From Rhodoferax sp. (lineage in GTDB: Bacteria > Pseudomonadota > Gammaproteobacteria > Burkholderiales > Burkholderiaceae_C), in NCBI GenBank assembly GCA_020048795.1, contig JAIFMA010000016.1, forward strand, positions 1 to 5,208: DNA of 5,208 bases. The letters are read 5' to 3'. A program made the translations under genes and the position numbers. The stretch's first letter is position 1. The number at the start of each line of letters is the position of its first letter. Of this stretch, positions 1 through 4,953 are shown in pieces. The notes under the pieces are model-generated. The model had not been told where the DNA came from. It worked only from the letters and a program-made list of their open reading frames with translations, and searched no databases.

Positions 1-203
1 ACGAGATCATGCTGGGCACCAGCGCCATCCGCAACCTGATCCGCGAGGCCAAGGTGGCGCAGATGTATTCGAGCATCCAGACCGGCAACAGTGTGGGCAT
101 GCAGACGCTGGACCAGAACCTGACTGACCTGGTGCGGCGCAATGTGATCAGTGCCTCTGAAGCCCGCACCAAGGCCAAAATTCCGGAAAACTTCCCCGGT
201 TAA
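1..203 (+). CDS. pilT: Type IV pilus retraction ATPase PilT, C-terminal end (partial)
   Basis: This is the last 66 codons of PilT, the hexameric cytoplasmic ATPase that drives type IV pilus retraction; the rest lies left of the window. The reading frame enters at base 3 and stops with TAA at 201-203. The visible sequence begins E-I-M-L-G-T-S and then contains the AIRNLIRE motif (bases 24-47), the C-terminal hallmark of PilT that is needed for retraction in characterised homologues. It continues with the family-typical M-Q-T-L-D-Q-N-L segment. The end of pilT is 20 nt before pilU, the usual pilT-pilU arrangement of beta- and gammaproteobacteria. The call is secure because of the motif and the neighbour; nothing can be said about the Walker motifs, which are outside the window. 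Confidence 0.96.
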   Translation, partial: EIMLGTSAIRNLIREAKVAQMYSSIQTGNSVGMQTLDQNLTDLVRRNVISASEARTKAKIPENFPG

Positions 204-223
204 ACCAACCAAAAGGTCACATT

Positions 224-1360
224 ATGGAACGCGATCAGGCCAGTACATTCATCACCGATCTGCTCAAACTGATGGTCGGACGCGGCGGCAGCGACTTGTT
301 TTTGACGGCCGATTTGCCACCTGCCATCAAGGTGGATGGCAAGGTCACCAAGGTGTCGGCACAGCCGCTCAACGGGACCCACACGATTGCATTGGCACGC
401 TCCATCATGAATGACCGGCAGGTGACCGAGTTTGAGCGCACCAAGGAATGCAACTTTGCCATTGCGCCGCCCAATCTGGGGCGTTTTCGGGTCAATGCCT
501 TTCTGCAACAGAGCAAGGTGGGCATGGTGCTGCGGACCATCCCGAGCAAGATTCCGACCATCGACAGCCTGAATCTGCCCCCCATCCTGAAAGAGATTGT
601 CAACAGCAAGCGCGGTTTGTGCATCATGGTGGGTGCTACTGGTTCTGGCAAATCCACCACGCTGGCGGCCATGGTGGACCATCGCAATGAGACCACCTAC
701 GGGCACATCATCACGGTGGAAGACCCGATTGAGTTTGTTCACACCCACAAAAACTGCGTGATGACGCAGCGGGAGGTTGGCATTGATACCGACAGTTGGG
801 CAGCAGCCCTGAAAAATACCCTGCGCCAGGCTCCGGACGTGATTCTGATGGGTGAAATTCGTGACCGCGAGACCATGGAACTGGCCATCGCCTTTGCCGA
901 GACCGGCCACCTGTGCCTGGGTACGCTGCACGCCAACAGCACCAATCAGGCGATTGACCGGGTCATCAACTTTTTTCCCGAAGAGCGCCGGGCCCAGGTG
1001 CTGATGGACTTGTCACTTAATGTCAGGGCCATGGTGTCGCAGCGGCTCATCACCAAACCAGACACCAAGGGTCGCGTGGCGGTGGTCGAGATCATGATCA
1101 ACTCGCCCCTGATTTCTGACCTGATCTTCAAGGGTGAAGTGGCTGAAATCAAGGAGGTGATGAAGAAAAGCACCAACCTTGGCATGCAGACCTTTGACCA
1201 AGCCTTGTTCATGGCCTACGAGGCTGGCAGTATCAGTTACGAAGATGCGCTGAGAAACGCTGATTCCGTGAATGACCTGCGCCTGCAAATCAAGCTCAAC
1301 AGCCAGCGTGACAAGCGTCAGGATCTTGCAGCCGGTACCGAAAATATGACGATTGTCTGA
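224..1360 (+). CDS. pilU: Type IV pilus PilT-dependent retraction ATPase PilU
   Basis: PilU is a GspE/PilT-family hexameric ATPase that works with PilT at the inner-membrane base of the pilus to power forceful retraction. The 378-residue length is normal for PilU. Visible motifs are an N-terminal PAS-like region (about 1-105), Walker A GATGSGKST (137-145), the Asp box TVEDPIE (164-170), Walker B ending MGEIRD (205-214) and the His box with TGHLCLGTLHAN (227-238). All key catalytic residues are present. The C-terminus has SDLIFKGEVAEIKEVM in place of the AIRNLIRE motif of PilT, and this distinguishes PilU from its paralogue. The ATG at 224 is preceded by AAAAGG (211-216), 7 nt upstream, a good ribosome binding site. 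It lies 20 nt after pilT and 23 nt before the oxidoreductase gene, so all three are probably cotranscribed. Confidence 0.97.
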   Translation: MERDQASTFITDLLKLMVGRGGSDLFLTADLPPAIKVDGKVTKVSAQPLNGTHTIALARSIMNDRQVTEFERTKECNFAIAPPNLGRFRVNAFLQQSKVGMVLRTIPSKIPTIDSLNLPPILKEIVNSKRGLCIMVGATGSGKSTTLAAMVDHRNETTYGHIITVEDPIEFVHTHKNCVMTQREVGIDTDSWAAALKNTLRQAPDVILMGEIRDRETMELAIAFAETGHLCLGTLHANSTNQAIDRVINFFPEERRAQVLMDLSLNVRAMVSQRLITKPDTKGRVAVVEIMINSPLISDLIFKGEVAEIKEVMKKSTNLGMQTFDQALFMAYEAGSISYEDALRNADSVNDLRLQIKLNSQRDKRQDLAAGTENMTIV

Positions 1361-1383
1361 AAGTCTTAGACGGAAAAATCTCC

Positions 1384-2301
1384 ATGAGCAGCAAGATTTA
1401 TGAACCGACACCGGCACGCCGGGTGGCGTTTTTGGGCTTGGGTGTGATGGGTTACCCCATGGCCGGACATCTGGCAAACGCCGGCCATGCGGTGACTGTG
1501 TATAACCGTACAGCTTCTAAATCAGTAGCTTGGTGCGCTTATCACATAAGGGCTGGAGGCAAAAATACTACCCTAAAACACGCTGAGACGCCGCGTCTGG
1601 CGGTGCAGGGTGTCGAGTTGGTTTTTTGTTGTGTCGGCAATGACGACGACTTGCGAAGTGTCACGTTGGGTGACGATGGCGCGTTCGCCGGGATGGCCGC
1701 AGGCAGCGTGTTTGTTGACCACACCACGGCTTCGGCCGATGTGGCGCGTGAACTGTCAGCAGCGGCCAAGGCCTTGGGCCTGGGTTTTGTCGATGCGCCG
1801 GTGTCAGGCGGACAGGCGGGTGCCCAGAATGGCCTGTTGACCGTCATGTGCGGGGGTGATCCGGCAGATTTTGAGGCTGCGCGCCCGGTGGTCATGGCTT
1901 TTTCAAAGGCCGTCACCCATCTTGGCAAGAGTGGCGCGGGCCAGTTGGCCAAGATGGTGAACCAGATTTGCATTGCCGGTCTGGTGCAGGGCTTGTCAGA
2001 GGCGATTGCCTTTGGCGAGAAGGCGGGGTTGGACATGCATCAGGTGCTCGAGGTGATCGCCCAAGGCGCGGCACAAAGCTGGCAAATGGACAACCGTGGC
2101 AAAACCATGGTGGCGGGCCAATTTGAATTTGGTTTTGCCGTGGATTGGATGCGCAAAGACCTGGGCTTGGTGCTCGATGAAGCACGCCGCAATGGTGCCC
2201 GCCTGCCCGTGACTGCGCTGGTGGACCAGTTCTACGCCGATGTACAGCAAATGGGCGGCAAGCGCTGGGACACTTCCAGCCTGATCAAGCGGCTGCGCTG
2301 A
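1384..2301 (+). CDS. NAD(P)-dependent beta-hydroxyacid dehydrogenase-like oxidoreductase (3-hydroxyisobutyrate dehydrogenase family)
   Basis: A 305-residue member of the 3-hydroxyisobutyrate dehydrogenase / tartronate semialdehyde reductase family, which oxidises or reduces small beta-hydroxyacids with NAD(P) in the cytoplasm; the substrate cannot be read from sequence. It shows the Rossmann loop GLGVMGYPM (18-26), the substrate-binding signature DAPVSGG (137-143), the catalytic-lysine segment GAGQLAKMVNQ with K190, and the conserved RKDL (257-260). The ATG at 1384 has only a weak GGA at 1372-1374. Residues about 43-66 are odd: they are encoded by AT-richer DNA with codons such as aca, tct, tca, gta, ata, agg and cta, unlike the rest of the gene. 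The loop between the nucleotide-binding start and the ELVFCCVGNDDDL strand appears about 8 residues longer than in relatives I remember. The frame stays open and all catalytic motifs lie outside, so the enzyme may still work. The gene directly follows pilU, and no functional link is known. Confidence 0.88.
   Translation: MSSKIYEPTPARRVAFLGLGVMGYPMAGHLANAGHAVTVYNRTASKSVAWCAYHIRAGGKNTTLKHAETPRLAVQGVELVFCCVGNDDDLRSVTLGDDGAFAGMAAGSVFVDHTTASADVARELSAAAKALGLGFVDAPVSGGQAGAQNGLLTVMCGGDPADFEAARPVVMAFSKAVTHLGKSGAGQLAKMVNQICIAGLVQGLSEAIAFGEKAGLDMHQVLEVIAQGAAQSWQMDNRGKTMVAGQFEFGFAVDWMRKDLGLVLDEARRNGARLPVTALVDQFYADVQQMGGKRWDTSSLIKRLR
1511..1580. repeat. REP-like short palindromic segment inside the oxidoreductase gene (tentative)
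   Basis: This 70-bp tract has 30 G/C (43%), against 41 of 70 (59%) for the tract just before it and 15 of 20 just after. It contains an imperfect inverted repeat: left arm 1528-1542, 3-nt loop 1543-1545, right arm 1546-1560. The arms pair as CTTAT with ATAAG next to the loop (4-5 bp plus flanking GC pairs) and again at the outer GCTT/GGGC ends, with mismatches between. The pattern of a TAGCT, then GCGCTTAT, a short loop, then ATAAG, GGCT, GAGGC and an A-rich flank resembles short repeats I recall as abundant in Comamonadaceae genomes. Only one copy is in the window, so the repeat status is inferred. Confidence 0.45.
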
Positions 2302-2316
2302 TCAGGGCTTGCTTTT
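2279..2316 (+). terminator. Possible rho-independent terminator across the convergent stop codons
   Basis: An inverted repeat CCTGATCA (2280-2287) and TGATCAGG (2299-2306) is perfect over 8 bp. It can extend inward by three more pairs (2289-2291 with 2296-2298) around a GCTG tetraloop, leaving one bulged A at 2288. On the + strand it is followed by CTTGCTTTT, an imperfect T-rich tract, so it could end the pilT-pilU-oxidoreductase transcript. The hairpin contains the stop codons of both convergent genes. No T tract follows on the - strand, so termination of dolP from this element is less likely. Confidence 0.5.
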
Positions 2317-2949
2317 GGTCTGCTCCGGGGCCGGTTTGGGCAGCATGCTGCGCAATTCTTCCTCGCTGATGATCTCGAACACCTTGACCACTTTTTGTAC
2401 GCCGCCGGTGCTTCGGGTAATCTCGGTGGCGCGGTCAGCCTCACGCTGGGTGACACGCCCCATTAGATAGGTGACACCGCGCTCAGTGACCACCTTGAAA
2501 GCGTTGGCATAGAGGTCTTTGGCATCGACCATGCCGGCCTTGACTTTGCCGGTCGTCAGGGAATCACTGGATCGCTGGGTCAGGGTGGAGTTGCCTAGCA
2601 CGGCCAGTTCATTGACCACGGACTGAACGTTATCGACTTTTGAGACGATTTGCTCCACCAGTTGTTTGTCTTGCGCGCTGGGCACCTCACCCGTGATCAG
2701 CGCGCGCCGGTTGTAGCTGGTGACATTGACATGCACCCGGTCGCCGAGATTTGCCTGAATCCGGTTGGCCGAGCGCAACTCAATGCCCTCATCCTCTAGC
2801 TGAGCACCAGAGGTGCGTCGGTCAGTGGCAACCAGGGCAGTGCCCAGCATGGCACCCCCCATGATCACCGGAACGCAGGCTGTGAGGGCACTGCCCAGGC
2901 CGATTGTCACTGTCAGCAAGGTGACAAATCTTTGGATGGTTGGTTTCAT
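2302..2949 (-). CDS. dolP: Dual BON-domain outer-membrane lipoprotein DolP (YraP family)
   Basis: DolP is an outer-membrane lipoprotein that binds anionic phospholipid and supports envelope integrity and BAM function in E. coli. This 215-residue protein has a signal peptide ending in the lipobox LTAC with C25 as lipidation site, and V26 at +2, consistent with outer-membrane sorting. The conserved ATDRRTSGAQ segment follows (41-50), then BON1 (about 52-118, with HVNVTSYNRRALITGEVP) and BON2 (about 122-192, with VTERGVTYLMGRVTQREA). A short charged, proline-containing tail ends the protein. The residue aligned with E. coli W127, reported to contact membrane, is L131 here. The start ATG overlaps the stop of the upstream SIS gene as ATGA (2946-2949), and GGAGA (2957-2961 on the + map) lies 7 nt before it, which fixes the start and suggests translational coupling. 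The stop abuts that of the oxidoreductase. Confidence 0.93.
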   Translation of the reverse strand: MKPTIQRFVTLLTVTIGLGSALTACVPVIMGGAMLGTALVATDRRTSGAQLEDEGIELRSANRIQANLGDRVHVNVTSYNRRALITGEVPSAQDKQLVEQIVSKVDNVQSVVNELAVLGNSTLTQRSSDSLTTGKVKAGMVDAKDLYANAFKVVTERGVTYLMGRVTQREADRATEITRSTGGVQKVVKVFEIISEEELRSMLPKPAPEQTKSKP

Positions 2950-3545
2950 GGTGGGGTCTCCGAATCTCCAAGTAGTAAGGTATCAACCGCATCACACAAG
3001 CAATGCAAGGCCAGGATGTGCACCTCCTGAATGCGCGCTGTGCGCTCATGCGGTACGCAAATATGAACATCGGTATCTCGCAAGGCCCGCTGCATTTTGC
3101 CGCCGCTTCGGCCGCTTAGGCCGATCACCACCATGTCACGTTCGTGGGCAGCCTCGATGGCCGCCAGGATGTTGCCGGAGTTGCCGCTGGTGGAAATTGC
3201 CAGCAATACATCGCCTGCCTGTCCCAGGGCGCGCACCTGGCGAGAAAAAATGGCGTTGAAATGGTAGTCATTGCTTAGTGCCGTGATGATGGAACTGTCA
3301 GTGGTCAGGGCGATGGCAGCGAGCCCTGGGCGTTCACGCTCGTAACGTCCGACGAACTCGGCAGCAAAATGTTGGGCATCCCCGGCTGAGCCGCCATTGC
3401 CACAGGCCAGTATCTTGCCACCGCTGGTGACGCAGGCCAGCATGGCCTGAACCGCATCGGCGATGGGCTTGCTTAAAAGGGGTGCTGCCTGGTATTTCAG
3501 GTCAGCACTGTCAATAAAGTGTTGTTGGATGCGTTGCTCGAGCAT
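2946..3545 (-). CDS. gmhA: SIS-domain phosphoheptose isomerase-like protein (GmhA/DiaA family)
   Basis: A 199-residue single SIS-domain protein. GmhA converts sedoheptulose 7-phosphate to D-glycero-manno-heptose 7-phosphate for LPS core synthesis; its E. coli relative DiaA instead binds DnaA to promote replication initiation. The sequence has the SIS signature CGNGGSAGDAQHFAAEFVGR (48-67), TTDSS (81-85), AISTSGNS (117-124) and the C-terminal RIQEVHILALH (171-181). The metal and active-site positions of GmhA, H59, E63, Q173 and H181, are all present. By contrast, E. coli DiaA as I recall it lacks the equivalents of E63 and H181. Gene order (yraN upstream, dolP downstream) is that of diaA. Sequence favours an active isomerase like neisserial GmhA, while context suggests DiaA ancestry; both roles are possible. 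The start is supported by the family-typical MLEQRIQQHF, although no strong ribosome binding site is visible. It overlaps dolP by 4 nt. Confidence 0.9.
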   Translation of the reverse strand: MLEQRIQQHFIDSADLKYQAAPLLSKPIADAVQAMLACVTSGGKILACGNGGSAGDAQHFAAEFVGRYERERPGLAAIALTTDSSIITALSNDYHFNAIFSRQVRALGQAGDVLLAISTSGNSGNILAAIEAAHERDMVVIGLSGRSGGKMQRALRDTDVHICVPHERTARIQEVHILALHCLCDAVDTLLLGDSETPP

Positions 3546-3579
3546 GGCAGCGATGATACCCGCGACGAGCTGAGCAGCA

Positions 3580-3616
3580 GTTTGTGAGGCTTGCAGAGCC
3601 CCTGCTTTTCACAAAC
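3580..3616 (-). other. Hairpin in the yraN-SIS gene spacer
   Basis: The 86-bp gap between the yraN stop and the SIS gene start holds a perfect 8-bp inverted repeat, GTTTGTGA (3580-3587) and TCACAAAC (3609-3616). An inner GCAG/CTGC stem (3593-3596 with 3602-3605) closes a 5-nt loop. No T run follows on the - strand, so it is not a standard terminator. It could act as an RNA-processing or stability element in the operon mRNA, or as a protein-binding site. The function is unknown. Confidence 0.5.
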
Positions 3617-3631
3617 AGTGACATCAATGGT

Positions 3632-4027
3632 TCACGACACCGCATCAAAGGCACCCTGCAACCACACCAACTGGCCTGACTCCAGGGTCACCACATCGAA
3701 ACGACAGGGCGGCAGCTCGCGAAAGCGCATCAGATAGTGGCGCGCAGCAAAGACAATGCGCCCCCGTTTGGTCGCGCTGACACTGGCCGCGGCACCACCG
3801 TGGCCGGCAGTCTTGCGCTGGCGAACTTCGATAAAGACACAGGTGCCGTCCGGCGAGCGCATGATCAGATCGATTTCGCCACCACCGCGTCCTGGAGTCC
3901 GATAATTGCGCTCCAGCAGCAAGAGCCCGGCACGCTGCAAATGCTGCAGCGCCAGCGCTTCTGCCGCATCACCCGCGCGCTTGGTCGTGCGCGGTTTAAG
4001 CTGTGTTGTTGCTTTAGGAATATTCAT
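3632..4027 (-). CDS. yraN: YraN/UPF0102 family nuclease-fold protein
   Basis: A 131-residue member of the UPF0102 (YraN) family, which has a restriction-endonuclease-like fold but no firmly established role. It shows the family pattern in order: GDAAEALALQHLQRAG (19-34, with E23), NYRTPGRGGGEIDLI (41-55), VFIEVRQR (64-71), K87 in the ATKRGR segment, and RFDVV (109-113). The nuclease-type acidic residues E51, D53 and E67 are present. The usual E-x-K reads E-V-R here, a variant I recall in betaproteobacterial members. The start ATG at 4025-4027 lies 2 bp from the rsmI ATG on the opposite strand, and a weak GGTGGG is 7 nt upstream. It is the first gene of the yraN-gmhA-dolP operon. E. coli has lpoA between rsmI and yraN; it is absent here. 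Confidence 0.94.
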   Translation of the reverse strand: MNIPKATTQLKPRTTKRAGDAAEALALQHLQRAGLLLLERNYRTPGRGGGEIDLIMRSPDGTCVFIEVRQRKTAGHGGAAASVSATKRGRIVFAARHYLMRFRELPPCRFDVVTLESGQLVWLQGAFDAVS

Positions 4028-4029
4028 TG

Positions 4030-4934
4030 ATGACCCACCATGCCTGCAGTGTGGCTGCCAGCTTCACCACCGCCTTGCGCGCTGCCAATGAAGCCGCTGC
4101 CAGCCAGAATTATCCGTCCGCCGCGTTGTATGTCATGGCCACACCCATCGGTAATCTGGCTGACATCACGCTACGCGCCTTGCATGTGCTGCAACTCGCC
4201 GACGTGATTGCCTGCGAGGATACACGCCACACCCAGGCGCTGCTGCGGGCTTACGGAATCGACAAGGCAGCTTCGCAATGGCTGGCGGTGCATCAGCACA
4301 ACGAAGCGCTAGCGGTGCAGGCGGTGCTGGAACACCTTCACCGCGGGCAGCGTGTGGCCTATGTCAGCGACGCCGGCACGCCAGCCATCAGCGATCCCGG
4401 CGCACGGTTGGTGTCAGGGGTGCGGCACCAGGGGCTGAGGGTGGTGCCCCTGCCTGGTGCCAGCAGCGTGACCACGTTGCTGAGCGTGGCGGGTGTGGGG
4501 CCGGATGCGCAACAACATGGCGCATTTGTGTTCGCCGGATTTTTGTCATCCAAACCCTGATCGGCGAGATGCGTGCGGTAGTGTTGCTGGAAGCGCCTCA
4601 CAGGATTGAGGCGCTGGCCGTGGCGCTGGCAGTATTGGGTGAGCGCCAACTCACCATTGGCCGCGAATTGACCAAGCAGTTTGAAGAAATTGTCACCTTG
4701 GCGGCCAGTGAATTTCCGGCTTGGCTGGCTCAGAATGCCAACCGTACCCGCGGGGAATTTGCGCTGGTACTGCATCCTGCAGTCATGGTGCAGGGTACAA
4801 GCCCCGATGCCAGGGTACTCAAATTGCTGCTGACCGAACTGCCTTTGAAAACCGCTGTCAAACTGGCCGCAGAGATCACTGGCGACCCGCGCAATGCCTT
4901 GTACGAACTGGCCCTGACCCTAAAGGCGGATTAG
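4030..4934 (+). pseudogene. rsmI: 16S rRNA C1402 2'-O-methyltransferase RsmI, frameshifted
   Basis: RsmI uses SAM to methylate the 2'-OH of C1402 in 16S rRNA and belongs to the tetrapyrrole-methylase fold. The first frame, from ATG 4030 to TGA 4558-4560 (176 residues), carries ATPIGNLADIT (37-47), EDTRHT (63-68), SDAGTPAISDPG (113-124), PLPGASS (140-146) and ends FVFAGFLSSKP. The remaining family sequence follows in another frame to TAG 4932-4934: AVVLLEAPHRIEAL, GRELTKQFEEI, RGEFALVL and the C-terminal DPRNALYELAL. Relatives have about 16 residues between GFLxxK and AVVLLE; only 20 nt remain, so about 28 nt seem lost near 4549-4560. The gene is therefore probably non-functional in this sequence unless the deletion is an assembly error. 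AGGA at 4016-4019 is 10 nt before ATG 4030 and 7 nt before an in-frame TTG at 4027, so TTG is a possible start. The stop overlaps the convergent M48 gene. Confidence 0.88.
4109..4136 (-). promoter_or_regulatory. Predicted sigma70-type promoter for the yraN-gmhA-dolP operon
   Basis: Read on the - strand, ATGACA (4131-4136, 5 of 6 to TTGACA) and GATAAT (4109-4114, 5 of 6 to TATAAT) are separated by 16 bp. The expected transcript start near 4102 gives a leader of about 75 nt before the yraN ATG. The site lies inside the 5' coding part of rsmI, as expected because there is no intergenic space. It rests on pattern match only, but it is well placed. Confidence 0.45.
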
Positions 4935-4953
4935 CCCGGCGCGCCGCTAACCG
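4927..4953. other. Hairpin across the overlapping rsmI and M48 stop codons
   Basis: TTAGC (4931-4935) and GCTAA (4946-4950) form an inverted repeat around a loop that contains the palindrome GGCGCGCC. The stem can extend by CGG/CCG outside, with one bulged A at 4930. Both stop codons (TAG 4932-4934 on +, TAA at 4931-4933 on -) lie in the left arm. No clear T tract follows on either strand, so a terminator role is uncertain. Confidence 0.35.

Noticed and set aside
200..931. A 243-codon open frame on the - strand opposite pilU
   Set aside because: It is antisense to a gene with all PilU motifs, its product (many H, Q and N residues) resembles no family I know, and long open antisense frames are common in GC-rich DNA.
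1351..1375. Small palindrome GTCTTAGAC (1363-1371) after the pilU stop as a terminator
   Set aside because: The arms are only 4 bp with a 1-nt loop and no T run follows, so it cannot form a stable hairpin.
1013..1477. A 154-codon open frame on the - strand across the pilU end and oxidoreductase start
   Set aside because: It overlaps two well-supported genes in antisense and has no recognisable domain.
1542..2036. A 164-codon open frame on the - strand inside the oxidoreductase
   Set aside because: Shadow of the dehydrogenase coding sequence; low-complexity P/A/S/T-rich product without motifs.
3546..3631. A separate promoter for the SIS gene in the spacer (TATCAT close to its start)
   Set aside because: The -10-like match lies about 10 nt from the start codon and has no credible -35 partner.
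3961..4029. A promoter for rsmI inside yraN (for example TTGGTC at 3981-3986)
   Set aside because: No -10 element with more than about half the consensus lies at a suitable distance.
4549..4562. Programmed -1 ribosomal frameshift joining the two halves of rsmI
   Set aside because: The codons before the stop (tcc aaa ccc tga) do not form an X-XXY-YYZ slippery heptamer in the zero frame. A shift would also still leave about 9 residues missing, so a deletion explains it better.
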